Positions 1 through 8,856 of a stretch of 64,000 nt of DNA are shown in pieces; position 1 is the first letter of the stretch; the number at the start of each line of letters is the position of its first letter. The position numbers and the translations under genes were made by a program. Origin of the DNA: Prosthecobacter sp. (GTDB lineage: Bacteria; Verrucomicrobiota; Verrucomicrobiia; Verrucomicrobiales; Verrucomicrobiaceae); assembly GCF_014879935.1 (NCBI RefSeq), contig NZ_JACSRD010000154.1, forward strand, positions 1 through 64,000, written 5' to 3'. Below the pieces are notes generated by a model, which saw only the letters and a program-made list of their open reading frames with translations, was not told the DNA's origin and searched no databases.

Positions 1-14
1 CTTCCGTCATGCAG

Positions 15-86
15 CCCAGGGTTCGCAGAACCCTGGGATTCCAGCCAAGAAGCCCTGTTTCTCAAGAGCGAACCCCAACGGGGTTC
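15..86. repeat. Two tandem palindromic extragenic elements
   Basis: Positions 15-37 form a near-perfect hairpin (10-nt arms CCCAGGGTTC / GAACCCTGGG around GCA). Positions 70-86 form a second one (GAACCCC / GGGGTTC around AAC). They lie just downstream of the minus-strand haem-protein gene ending at 99, so they could act as its terminator or as RNA stability elements, although neither is followed by a clear T-run in that direction. Paired hairpins of this look are, from memory, scattered between genes in Verrucomicrobia and Planctomycetes; copy number was not checked. Confidence 0.55.
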
Positions 87-98
87 CGTCCATTGCCG

Positions 99-3000
99 CT
101 ACCTCCCCAATCCCGCGAGATACGCGATCAAATCCCGCAGTTCCTCCCGCGTCATATTCATGATCAGCCCCTCGGGCATCAGCGAGCCAGCCTCCTGCTT
201 CTCCGCGATCTGCGCCGCTGTGAACCGGCTCGTCTGACCGCTCGCCAGCTCTCGCAACTGCATTTCGCCCCCCGCCTCGCTCACCTTGTAGCCTTGCAGC
301 TTGCGACCGTCCTTCAGCGTCAACGTCGTCGCCACATAGCCTTCTTTGATCTGCCGGTTCGGCCACACCACGGCCTCAATCAAAAGCTCAACGGGCACAC
401 CACGGCCCACCGCATCGAGTTCCGGCCCCACGATGCCGCCCTGCCCGCCGATCTTGTGACACGCGATGCAGCCGGACAGCGGCGCATTGAAAACGGCGTT
501 TCCCTTCACCGCATCGCCATGCGCCTTCACCTCCGCCGCCAAAGCGTTCACCCAGGCCGCGTCATAGGAGGGCACCACATTCTTCACGCCCAAAATCTTC
601 CCAAACGCCGTCGTCAGCACTGCATCACCACGCCCGGCTGCCGTGAGCGTCGTCATCGCCAGCTTCGCCGCTTCCGCCGAGCACGGCTTTTCGTCCAAGG
701 CATTCGCCAGAGCGCCCAGAGCCGCTTCACGCGACAAAAGCGGCACCAGCCACGCCCGCATCGTCTCCGCATCAGCGATGCTCGAAAGCGACGCCGCAGC
801 CAGTTGCCCCGCCACCACCGGCTTTTTCTCCGCCAGCACCGTCAAAGCCGCCGTGCGCACCGCCCACAACTGTTTGGCATCCTTCGCGAAGCTCTCAAAC
901 GTCTCCACCGGCTCGCTCATTCGCGACAGCGCCATCAATGCGGGAGCGCGGACGCCCTCGTCCGCTTTCAATGACTGGCGGAGGAGGGCCTCCGCACTCC
1001 TGAGCTTCCACGCGCCCGCCAGCACACACGCCAATGCCTTCTGCGCTGCGCCGCCGCTCTTCAACAACTCCAATACCATTGCCTCGCCGCCCTCTGGCAT
1101 CTTCCCGGCACGCTGAGCCGCCGCTGCGGCCAAATCCTCCAGCACCGCCTGATCCTTCACGCCCAGCTTCAGCGCCATCAGCATGTCACCCGGCTCGCCT
1201 TTGCGCACCAGCGCCGCCACCAGCCCACGCCGCGTCTCAGGCGACATCGACTCGCCCTTCTGCGCCAACATCGTCCGCACCACGCCCAGCAACTCCGCGC
1301 TGCCCTCCTTCTCCACCAAAAACGCCAGGTGCTTCGGCGGCAGCGAGTTCAAAATCTCAAACGGCGGCTTCTTCCACTGCGGTGCCGTCGCATGCACCGC
1401 CAGCCACAACGCTCGCTCAATGAAACTGTCCATCGGTTTGTCGAGTACCTTCAAGGCCACTTTGATGGCCTCGGGTGATGGAACCTTCGCTGCTGCGACA
1501 ACGGCTTCGAGGCGGACAATCGGTGAGTTATCTGCAACGATAATATCTAGCCATCTTAAAGTGAGTTCTGCACCACCTCCACCACCAAGTGAGTGAACCA
1601 TGTATGGGCGACCAATGTAAAAATTGCCAAATCCCATCAAGGTGTAATCAAAGGCCCATTCTTCTGCAATTTCATCGACCCTGCGTTCAGCAACCCCGAT
1701 CTCCTCCTGATTACCTTTCCATGACGGAGTAACATTCCCGAACTCAGACTTGTCCATGGTCGCAATTCGTGCCGATTCGACAGAAAGCTCCCCTCTAAAA
1801 ATTTTCTCAGTGAGCAGTCGCTGAGCCTGATAACTCAGCCATCGATCTTCGCATCGCAGGAGTGGAGCGAGTTGCTTGCCAGCAACTTCTGCTATTGCTG
1901 AGTTGCCCTTCACAAGCCCTTTCCCCTTCGCCACCACCCGCCAAATCCGCCCATGCGTCGCATCCCGATTCGGATGCCGGAAGCTGGCCTGATAGTGGCC
2001 GATGATCGGGTCATACCAGTCGGCGACGTAGAGCGCGCCCTCGGGCCCAAAACGAATGTCGATCGGCCGGAAGGCGACGTTGTCGCTGGTGATGAGCGCG
2101 GGCTGCTCCACGGCCTCCATGCCGCTGGCGAATTCGCTGTGCGGGATGAGCTTGTGGCGATACACCGCGTTCTCAAAGAAGCCGCCGGTGATGACTTCCT
2201 CCTGCATCGACTCCGGCCAGTGCGTGTTCCCCACGATGTCCACGCCGCAGAACTTCCGCAGGCCGTCCGTCTTGATGATCTGGCCGCTGTAGGGCAGTTG
2301 AAAGCGCTCCAGCAGGAAATGCGGGATGCCGTGGCGATTGGAAACTTGCGAGTCCTCTTCCAGCGAGGTGCTCACCTCCATCGGCCGCGCCCAGAACATG
2401 CCCGCCGCGCCTGCGACCATGATCGGCTGGCCCCATTTCGTGAAGGCCGTGCCCCAGGCGTTCGCCGGCATGCCGGTCGGATACGGATTCAGCCGGCCGC
2501 TCTTCGGATAGCAGTGCCAGAAGCCCGCGCCGTAGAGCGTCTTCGTGCCATGCACCGTCGTCACGCGTGAGTAGCAGTGCAGGCCCTGATGCATCACCAG
2601 CGCGCCATCGGGTGCCCAGATGAAGCTGTTCAGGCACTGATGCGTGTCCCCCGTGCCGAAGCCGCTAAAGACCACCTCGCGCCGGTCCACGCGATCATCG
2701 CCGTCGTCATCGTGCATCAGCCAGAGCTTCTCGCCCTCGCCGACATACACCGAGTGGCCATTCGACGACTTCACACCCGGATCACGCGGTGCCAGTTCCA
2801 GGCCCATCGGCTGGCTCAGTCCGCCGGTGAAGACCGTGTTCTTGTCGGCGCGACCATCGTGATCCGTGTCCTCCAGAATGATGATCTTGTCGTCCGACAC
2901 CGTCCCTGGCTTCGCCTGCGGGTAATCGCTCGTTTGCAGCACCCACAAGCGCCCGCGCTCATCCCATCGAATCGCGATCGGATTCGGAATCCCGTCCGCC

Positions 3001-3221
3001 TCGCTCGCAAACAAGTTCACCTCGAAGCCATCCAGCACCTTGAACGATTTCAACCCCGCCTCCGGCGAATGATCCGTCGGCGGCTCACCGACCGAGATGC
3101 CCTTCTTCGCCGACTGCTGCCCAAAGGCGATGCCCACCGAGAGGAGCGCGGGAACTCCTGCCCGCCACAAAGCACTTCCAACTGCGGGCAACAGTGCGCG
3201 CGCTCCCTTAAGGTACTTCAT
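99..3221 (-). CDS. PVC-type haem-binding CxxCH protein (membrane-bound dehydrogenase-like)
   Basis: A 1,040-residue exported protein of the PVC family (TIGR02604-like propeller, HEAT-like helices, TIGR02603-like cytochrome c end). The N-terminus is a signal peptide (MKYLKGARALLPAVG then a hydrophobic stretch ending near GQQ). The propeller includes DGFEVNLFASEADGIPNPIA and a calcium-loop-like EDTDHDGRAD. The middle, about residues 520-860, is helical and HEAT-like. The single haem site is SGCIACHKIGGQGG (CxxCH codons at 456-470), followed by GPELD and a late methionine-containing segment that may supply the distal ligand. The start at 3221 is chosen because its ATG overlaps the upstream stop as ATGA. 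It is probably a periplasmic sugar or polyol dehydrogenase, but the substrate is unknown. Confidence 0.88.
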   Translation of the reverse strand: MKYLKGARALLPAVGSALWRAGVPALLSVGIAFGQQSAKKGISVGEPPTDHSPEAGLKSFKVLDGFEVNLFASEADGIPNPIAIRWDERGRLWVLQTSDYPQAKPGTVSDDKIIILEDTDHDGRADKNTVFTGGLSQPMGLELAPRDPGVKSSNGHSVYVGEGEKLWLMHDDDGDDRVDRREVVFSGFGTGDTHQCLNSFIWAPDGALVMHQGLHCYSRVTTVHGTKTLYGAGFWHCYPKSGRLNPYPTGMPANAWGTAFTKWGQPIMVAGAAGMFWARPMEVSTSLEEDSQVSNRHGIPHFLLERFQLPYSGQIIKTDGLRKFCGVDIVGNTHWPESMQEEVITGGFFENAVYRHKLIPHSEFASGMEAVEQPALITSDNVAFRPIDIRFGPEGALYVADWYDPIIGHYQASFRHPNRDATHGRIWRVVAKGKGLVKGNSAIAEVAGKQLAPLLRCEDRWLSYQAQRLLTEKIFRGELSVESARIATMDKSEFGNVTPSWKGNQEEIGVAERRVDEIAEEWAFDYTLMGFGNFYIGRPYMVHSLGGGGGAELTLRWLDIIVADNSPIVRLEAVVAAAKVPSPEAIKVALKVLDKPMDSFIERALWLAVHATAPQWKKPPFEILNSLPPKHLAFLVEKEGSAELLGVVRTMLAQKGESMSPETRRGLVAALVRKGEPGDMLMALKLGVKDQAVLEDLAAAAAQRAGKMPEGGEAMVLELLKSGGAAQKALACVLAGAWKLRSAEALLRQSLKADEGVRAPALMALSRMSEPVETFESFAKDAKQLWAVRTAALTVLAEKKPVVAGQLAAASLSSIADAETMRAWLVPLLSREAALGALANALDEKPCSAEAAKLAMTTLTAAGRGDAVLTTAFGKILGVKNVVPSYDAAWVNALAAEVKAHGDAVKGNAVFNAPLSGCIACHKIGGQGGIVGPELDAVGRGVPVELLIEAVVWPNRQIKEGYVATTLTLKDGRKLQGYKVSEAGGEMQLRELASGQTSRFTAAQIAEKQEAGSLMPEGLIMNMTREELRDLIAYLAGLGR
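3143..3206. repeat. Inverted repeat inside the signal-peptide codons
   Basis: GGAGCGCG (3143-3150) and CGCGCTCC (3199-3206) are exact inverted arms 48 nt apart. They encode part of the signal peptide of the haem protein (ALLPAVGSALWRAGVPALLS). This may be an extragenic repeat captured as coding sequence, or simple GC-rich coincidence. Confidence 0.35.
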
Positions 3222-4672
3222 GGAAGCTTCCCTCCCAGATCGTTCGCCAGTTTCCATAGCTCGTTCTCCTTCGCTTCGATCAGCGGTTTGAATTGCTCCA
3301 CCTCACCCGGAAACCAGCGCTGCGTCGGATCGGTGTGATCTCGACTGCTCGGCTGTGCCGTGCGGTCTCCATGCAGAAATGCCCAGTTCGCCGGACGCCA
3401 GTAGCGATGCCACAGCCCGTTCTTCTCGCCGATCAATGTCCTCAATCGCTCATCCGGGGCTTTCGCATCGCCACCCCAGAGCTTCGCCACACGCATCCCG
3501 AGCTGTGCCGCGCCTGCGACAGTCAGAGTCAGTCCATCACGAGTCGATCCCGGCTTCAAATCGCCATCTTGAGCCGCAAACAACGCCCCATGTGCCTTCG
3601 CGACCTCCGCCATCAGCGCCGCATACTTCTTCAAAGTCGCGTTGTGCTTCGACAACTCACCTTCGAACGAGGGCGGTTCCAGCAGCACCAGTCGCGGCGT
3701 CACTTCCGCACACAACGTCACCAGTTTCTCCAGCGCCGCACGAAACTCCGCCAGTCCGGCCTCGCCGCGCTCCAAGCACTCCTGCCGCCCAAACATCAGC
3801 ATCGCCGCGGTAGAACCAGAGCGCACGAGTTGCTGCTTCAAGCCACCAAAGTTCATCGGACGATCCTGTCGAAACACCGTGTCCGCCTCCCAGGCCAGAC
3901 TGCGGACCTTCACGCGACTGCCGGGAAACTGCGTCAGCATCAGCGCCTCCATCGTCCCCTCCTCCATCATCGCCACCGCCTCCGTGCCACCGAGCACGGC
4001 CACGACTTCCTCCGTCATCAGCTTCATCGAACCCGTGAACGGCTCCAACTTCGGCTTCAAACCTGTCATCGGTGCCATCGCCGCGAGTTCGAGAATTTCC
4101 GGACGAGTCAAAGCGCGATTGTAGAGCCGCAGATTGGCGATCTGGCCTCGTTTGAGAACTCCAGGCAGCAGAAACTCCGCCTTTTTGAGTTCGATGGTTC
4201 CGGGGGCCTCTCTCCATGCCTGCACCTCGACTCCATTGGTCCACAGACCCGACAACGGTTGTCTGACGTCACGTTTAATGTTGACCACAACATGCTGCCA
4301 AGCCTTGGCAGCGTCGAACGACGGCGCAGGAATAATCGTGGGATTCCATTCGCGTCGAAACAGGAGGCCCCTCTCCGGCGGCGCATCAAAGCGGAGGAAG
4401 AAACTCTCATCCACCGTCATCCAGAGAAAATCCAAAGCATGATCGCCTCCAGGATAACCTTCCAGACGCAGCATGAACGAAACCGCAAAGTCTCCCAGTT
4501 TCATTCCATCGGCTGGTTTTGGCAGTGCCAATGGATCATCAAGTAACATCGGCATCAACTCATCCCACTTCGCCACCAAGCCCGCCTGCAAATCCGACAC
4601 ATCACCACTCACCTGCGCCGTGACGCTGCTGGTGAGCAGGAGAGTGATCCCGAGGAGGCAACGATTGAGCAT
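3218..4672 (-). CDS. Secreted LamG-like plus degenerate SGNH-hydrolase-like protein
   Basis: A 484-residue protein with a signal peptide (MLNRCLLGITLLLTSSVTAQ). Residues about 45-195 look like a concanavalin/LamG sandwich (FAVSFMLRLEGYPGGDHALD; IANLRLYNRALTRPEILELA). Residues about 215-400 follow an SGNH-hydrolase layout (VVAVLGGTEAV, then AMLMFGRQECLERGEAGL, then DGLTLTVAGAAQLG). The C-terminal segment with LWHRYWRPANWAFLHGDR is typical of SGNH-like proteins encoded beside PVC haem proteins. The usual block-V histidine (DGIHLT) reads DGLTLT here and block I has no serine, so hydrolase activity is doubtful. It is translationally coupled (ATGA at 3218-3221) to the haem protein and is probably a partner or carbohydrate-binding subunit. 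The ATG at 4672 is chosen because it opens the signal peptide. Confidence 0.75.
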   Translation of the reverse strand: MLNRCLLGITLLLTSSVTAQVSGDVSDLQAGLVAKWDELMPMLLDDPLALPKPADGMKLGDFAVSFMLRLEGYPGGDHALDFLWMTVDESFFLRFDAPPERGLLFRREWNPTIIPAPSFDAAKAWQHVVVNIKRDVRQPLSGLWTNGVEVQAWREAPGTIELKKAEFLLPGVLKRGQIANLRLYNRALTRPEILELAAMAPMTGLKPKLEPFTGSMKLMTEEVVAVLGGTEAVAMMEEGTMEALMLTQFPGSRVKVRSLAWEADTVFRQDRPMNFGGLKQQLVRSGSTAAMLMFGRQECLERGEAGLAEFRAALEKLVTLCAEVTPRLVLLEPPSFEGELSKHNATLKKYAALMAEVAKAHGALFAAQDGDLKPGSTRDGLTLTVAGAAQLGMRVAKLWGGDAKAPDERLRTLIGEKNGLWHRYWRPANWAFLHGDRTAQPSSRDHTDPTQRWFPGEVEQFKPLIEAKENELWKLANDLGGKLP

Positions 4673-4770
4673 ATAGCCGACAAAACTCGCACCGTGGCGG
4701 CCTTCTTGCAGTTCGTTCTGTTCATCGTCGGGCAATGCTGTTATGCCTGACGTGTTCCCCTTTCTCCCTC

Positions 4771-5655
4771 ATGAAGCTCAAGATCGATCTCGAACAATTT
4801 CGCGTGCCCGATGGCAAACCGTTTCGCATCAAGAAGGCGAAGACCAAGGTGAAGGATGTCTATCAGGATGACGCGCACTACGAATCGCTCATCGCCGAGT
4901 TCCGCACGGAGATCGACGACCTCCAGCAGAAGATGTATGCGCAGAACCGTCAGGGGCTGCTGCTGGTGTTTCAGGCGATGGACGCCGCCGGGAAGGACAG
5001 CACGATCAAGCATGTGATGAGCGGCGTGAACACTCAGGGAGTCGAGAGTCACGCCTTCAAACGGCCCACGGACGCGGAGCTGGACCGTGACTTTCTCTGG
5101 CGCACGACGCGTGTGATGCCGCCACGTGGCCGCATCGGCATCTTCAACCGCAGCTACTACGAGGAGGTGCTCGTCTGCCGCGTGCATCCGGAGATCGTCA
5201 CCCGGATCCAGCGTCTGCCGGCTGAAACGACCAGAAATCTGAAGAAACTCTTCGCCGACCGTCTGAAGGACATCCGCAACTTCGAGTCCTACAGCCATCG
5301 CAACGGCATCCGGGTGGTGAAGTTCTTCCTGCACGTGTCCAAGGCGGAGCAGAAGAAGCGTTTCCTCACCCGCATCGACACTCCGAGCAAGAACTGGAAG
5401 TTCGAGGAGGGAGATGTGAAGGAACGCGGCCACTGGAAGAACTACATGGCCGCCTATGAGGACGCCATCCGCACGACCGCCACGGAGGAATGCCCCTGGT
5501 ATGTCGTTCCCGCTGACGACAAGAAGAACATGCGCCTCATCGTTAGCGCCGCGATCCTGGCCGAGATGAAGACGATGAAGCTGAGGTATCCAGAGCTGCC
5601 GCCGGAGCAAAAGAAGCACCTCCAGGCCGCAAAGAGAATGCTGCTCGCGGAGTGA
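4771..5655 (+). CDS. ppk2: Polyphosphate kinase 2 family (polyphosphate:nucleotide phosphotransferase)
   Basis: A 294-residue cytoplasmic enzyme that moves phosphate between polyphosphate and nucleotides. The Walker A loop is at residues 69-77 (AMDAAGKDS). A Walker B-type segment sits at about 122-132 (IGIFNRSYYEE), and the VMPPRGRIGIFNRSYYEEV block is diagnostic of PPK2. The lid region contains arginines and lysines around RFLTRIDTPSKNWKFEEGD. Length matches single-domain PPK2. The ATG at 4771 fits the conserved N-terminus (FRVPDGKPFRIKK); an upstream in-frame start adds 12 residues with no family resemblance. It is transcribed divergently from the SGNH-like gene. I cannot tell whether AMP, ADP or GDP is preferred. 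Confidence 0.93.
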   Translation: MKLKIDLEQFRVPDGKPFRIKKAKTKVKDVYQDDAHYESLIAEFRTEIDDLQQKMYAQNRQGLLLVFQAMDAAGKDSTIKHVMSGVNTQGVESHAFKRPTDAELDRDFLWRTTRVMPPRGRIGIFNRSYYEEVLVCRVHPEIVTRIQRLPAETTRNLKKLFADRLKDIRNFESYSHRNGIRVVKFFLHVSKAEQKKRFLTRIDTPSKNWKFEEGDVKERGHWKNYMAAYEDAIRTTATEECPWYVVPADDKKNMRLIVSAAILAEMKTMKLRYPELPPEQKKHLQAAKRMLLAE

Positions 5656-5661
5656 GCCTAG

Positions 5662-5708
5662 CATGGGCTTTCCAGCCCGTGATCCGGACACGGACAGGAA
5701 TGTCCGTG
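5662..5708. terminator. Paired hairpins between convergent genes
   Basis: Positions 5662-5681 (CATGGGCT / AGCCCGTG, one G-T pair, loop TTCC) and 5689-5708 (CACGGACA / TGTCCGTG, loop GGAA) fill the 53-nt gap between the PPK2 stop (5655) and the stop of the minus-strand haem protein (5709). They could terminate both genes. No strong T-run follows. The sequence also resembles an interspersed repeat I associate with Verrucomicrobia. Confidence 0.5.
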
Positions 5709-8624
5709 CTACTTCAAGCTCCGCAGCCACGCCACGAGGTCCAGAAGCTCGCTTTCAGGCATCGTCTGGTCGAGCCCCATGGGCATGAGGCTGGTGATGA
5801 GGGTCGTATCACCAGAGATCTGCTGATGCGGGATGTTTTTCTCCTGACCGGCGATGTCGAGGACGAGGAGGCCTTCGGCGGTGTGGGATTTAATGACGCC
5901 GAGGGTCTGCTGGCCGTCGCTGGTTTCGATGATGTGGGCCTCGTAGTCGCGGGCGAGAGTGTTCGACGGGAAGAGGATGCTTTCGAGCAAGTCACGCTCG
6001 GTGCGGATGGTGCCGATGTGGGAGAGGTCGGGGCCGATGGCTCGGCCGGTGTCGCCGATCTTGTGGCAGGCGATGCAGGTGCCTTTGCCGGCTTTGAAGT
6101 GTTTTTCACCATTCGCGGCGTTGCCGCTGGCGATGACTTTGTCGGCGAGGGGGCCGAGCTGGCGCTTTTTGGCCTCGGTGGCGGCCACGGCGGTGTTGTA
6201 GGCGGGCAGGATAATCGTCTCAAAGATCTCCGGCGGCAGATCCGCGAGAGCGGTGCGGTATAAACTCTCCTGCTGGCTGGCGATGGCCGGATTCTTCGCG
6301 ATCTCGCGGGCGAGCGACTTCACGATCTCGACGTCTTTGTGACGCTTGAGCAGTGGCAGCAGCGTTTTGAGCTCCACCGGGCCCACAGTGGCAAACAGCG
6401 GCGCGATTTTCTCAACCTGTTCCTTCGGCATCGGCCCGGCTGCTAGCATGCCTGCAGCCTGAATCTTCGCTGCGGAAGACGACGCGGCATCGGCGAGGAC
6501 GTTTTTGACCATGTCGAAAGTCTCACCGTTGAGTTTGACCGACTTCGCCGAGTCGAGTGCCTTCAAGCGGATGGAAAGCGGGCGCTTCGTGTCGCTAGCG
6601 ATGGCTTGGAGCGCATCATCAAAGTGCGGCGATTTCAGTTTCTTGATGGCGTCGAGAACGAGCGGCGTGGGAGCGTCGGAGAGGAGTTTGTCGAGCAGGG
6701 GGAGCCAGGCGTCGTTGCTCACACCTGCGGTTTGAGTGGCGAGGATGTTTAGAGCGGTTGATACCTGTCCCTTTTCATGGCCTTCCAGCATGTAAGTGAG
6801 GTCTGATTGCAGCTCAGAGTCAGCAAGCGAGGAAGCAATCAGACTTTCGAACCGTTGTTTGTTGCGCAGGCTCGGTGAACGAAAATGATCCACAATTTTT
6901 CTGGCTAGCTCTGTGCCGAGTTTCGGATCACGCTCCAAAACCGTGAATGAAGCTTCGATCAGAGGCTCCGACAAAGAGGATAGCCCTCCCAGTAAATAAT
7001 CCTTGAATCGATCTGAACGGAGACCAGCGGCGTCTGCCACTAACAGGATGCGAGACATGTACCGATCGGATCCTGCGTCCCCCCATTTGATAATATAATC
7101 TGGACTTTTGGAGTTGGGATCGCTGTGTCTCAACCAAGCGCTAAAAAAGTAGCCGTCGATGTTGTTACGATACAGTCTTGCAGCAGCGAGTGTAACCGCG
7201 TGCTGCAATGATGAATCAAGCTGCGAGGCGAGCAACTTTTGCATTGCCAAGTCTATTTCTGGGCTGGAGGTCGGTGACTGTGCCAGTAATTGACACGCTC
7301 TGATGCAGACATGCGGGTTGGATGAATTGAGCTGGGCGACGATTGATTTGAGATCAGTTTTGCCAACAGAAGCATCCGCGCTTCTGGAAGCGAGCGGGGC
7401 AGCATTCGGTTTCTTCGGCTTGATGCGGTACACGGCACCGAGGAGGTCGGATTTCGCCATCAAGCTGCTCGGGCAGCCGATGCGGAACCAGCCACCGGTG
7501 TCGATGAGGAGGAGGGAGCCGTCGCGTGGGTCCTCCATCACGTCGGTGAGGTGGATATCAGGGTTGTGGAGTTTGAGAAATTCGTTTTCGACGGCCTTGT
7601 AGGTGCTGCCGCTGGGGGTGAGCTCCATGCGCACAAGGCGCTGGGTGTTGAAGTGAGTCACCATGAGGTTCTCGGTTCTTGGTTCTTCGTTCTTGGTTGG
7701 ATAGCTCCTCCAGAAGCAGCAGCCGCTGACGGCGACGTGGCCGAAGTTGTACATGACGGGCATGGTTTCGAGCGTGCGCGGGAGGTGGGCGATGGCTTTG
7801 AGCTGGTCGCTGCGCTCGTAAACGCCGCCGTAGAGCCAGTGGATGATCGTGTCGCCGCGGGGCTGGGTGTAGTAGAGGTTTTGCACGCCGATGATGTCGC
7901 CGCTGCGGGTGAAATCGACTTCGACGGGGTTGTCACCGCAGCCGAGCGAGTGCCAGGCGACGTCGCTGCCGTCCGGTTTGCAGCTCCAGATGCCGCAGGC
8001 GAGCGAGGCATCGACGGGTGTGCCGTCTTTCTGCTTCACGTCGTGGCCTTTGCGGCCGTGGCACCAGTAGAGGCGGCCGTTCGGATGCAAAAACGGGCCG
8101 TGGATGTCGGCGGCATTGCCGGTGTAGTCGAAGCCGGTGACGACCTCCTCGCGCTTGTCGGCCACGCCGTCGTTGTCGGTGTCCGTGAGCTTCCAAATCG
8201 ACGGCGGGGAGCCGACGTAGAGGCTGCCATCGAGCCAGCACGCGCCTTGGGGAAAGGTCATCTTGTCGGCGAAGATGGTGCTCTTGTCGAAGGCACCGTC
8301 CTTGTCGGTGTCTTCGAGCATGAGGACGCGATTCGGCGGATTCTCTTCGAGCTGCTTTTTGTTCCAATTCACGCCCGTGGCATCGCCGACGAACAGACGC
8401 CCTTTGTCATCGAGGCAGCCCATGATCGGATGCGTGACGAGCGGCGACGCGGCGGCGACCTCCAGCGTGTAGCCGTCTTGCAGGTCGTGCTTGGGCAAAG
8501 CCAGCGTCGATTTGCCCGTGACGACGACGGGGCGCCTAGCGCTGTCTGGAATGGTGTTGCCTTTGTCCGGCGGCAGATCGGCGGCGAGGGCGGGGAGAGC
8601 GAGGAGGCAAAGGAAACGGCGCAT
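5709..8624 (-). CDS. PVC-type haem-binding CxxCH protein, second copy
   Basis: A 971-residue exported protein with the architecture of the gene at 99-3221 but clearly divergent from it. The signal peptide is MRRFLCLLALPALAAD. The propeller carries DGYTLEVAAASPLVTHPIMG, LEDTDKDGAFDKSTIFADK and DTDNDGVADKREE. A helical HEAT-like middle spans about residues 440-800, and the C-terminal cytochrome domain has GTCIACHKIGDTGRAIGPDL (CxxCH codons near 6063-6077) and ends MPESELLDLVAWLRSLK. The ATG at 8624 is preferred over an in-frame start 20 codons upstream because it opens a clean signal peptide. It lies alone, convergent with ppk2. The likely role is a periplasmic dehydrogenase delivering electrons through its own haem; substrate unknown. 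Confidence 0.88.
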   Translation of the reverse strand: MRRFLCLLALPALAADLPPDKGNTIPDSARRPVVVTGKSTLALPKHDLQDGYTLEVAAASPLVTHPIMGCLDDKGRLFVGDATGVNWNKKQLEENPPNRVLMLEDTDKDGAFDKSTIFADKMTFPQGACWLDGSLYVGSPPSIWKLTDTDNDGVADKREEVVTGFDYTGNAADIHGPFLHPNGRLYWCHGRKGHDVKQKDGTPVDASLACGIWSCKPDGSDVAWHSLGCGDNPVEVDFTRSGDIIGVQNLYYTQPRGDTIIHWLYGGVYERSDQLKAIAHLPRTLETMPVMYNFGHVAVSGCCFWRSYPTKNEEPRTENLMVTHFNTQRLVRMELTPSGSTYKAVENEFLKLHNPDIHLTDVMEDPRDGSLLLIDTGGWFRIGCPSSLMAKSDLLGAVYRIKPKKPNAAPLASRSADASVGKTDLKSIVAQLNSSNPHVCIRACQLLAQSPTSSPEIDLAMQKLLASQLDSSLQHAVTLAAARLYRNNIDGYFFSAWLRHSDPNSKSPDYIIKWGDAGSDRYMSRILLVADAAGLRSDRFKDYLLGGLSSLSEPLIEASFTVLERDPKLGTELARKIVDHFRSPSLRNKQRFESLIASSLADSELQSDLTYMLEGHEKGQVSTALNILATQTAGVSNDAWLPLLDKLLSDAPTPLVLDAIKKLKSPHFDDALQAIASDTKRPLSIRLKALDSAKSVKLNGETFDMVKNVLADAASSSAAKIQAAGMLAAGPMPKEQVEKIAPLFATVGPVELKTLLPLLKRHKDVEIVKSLAREIAKNPAIASQQESLYRTALADLPPEIFETIILPAYNTAVAATEAKKRQLGPLADKVIASGNAANGEKHFKAGKGTCIACHKIGDTGRAIGPDLSHIGTIRTERDLLESILFPSNTLARDYEAHIIETSDGQQTLGVIKSHTAEGLLVLDIAGQEKNIPHQQISGDTTLITSLMPMGLDQTMPESELLDLVAWLRSLK

Positions 8625-8689
8625 GGAGCCAATACGGCATGAAGTGCTGCAAACTATGCGGCCAAGGCGGTTTTGGCCCCTCACCCCAG

Positions 8690-8743
8690 CCCTCTCCCCG
8701 AAGGCTATGATTGATAGTAGTCACGTCCTCGGTGGGGAGAGGG
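8690..8743. repeat. Interspersed inverted repeat in divergent intergenic region
   Basis: CCCTCTCCCC (8690-8699) pairs exactly with GGGGAGAGGG (8734-8743) across a 34-nt loop, preceded by CCCTCACCCCAG. It resembles a repeat I remember from Verrucomicrobia and Planctomycetes genomes. It occupies much of the 232-nt gap (8625-8856) between the divergent starts of the haem protein and the small membrane protein; I recognised no convincing promoter there. Confidence 0.5.
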
Positions 8744-8856
8744 AGATGGCTGTCAGGCGGCCGCAGCGCGATTCTCGTCTTCCACGGAGAGTTCATCTCG
8801 ACGCGGCTGAAAAGCTGGATTGACCTTGTTTGAGCGCATCACATAAACTTCACCTT

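Noticed and set aside
9-4546. Plus-strand frames opposite the first haem protein and SGNH-like gene
   Set aside because: Arg/His-rich translations without domains; the minus-strand frames carry signal peptides, CxxCH and coupled starts.
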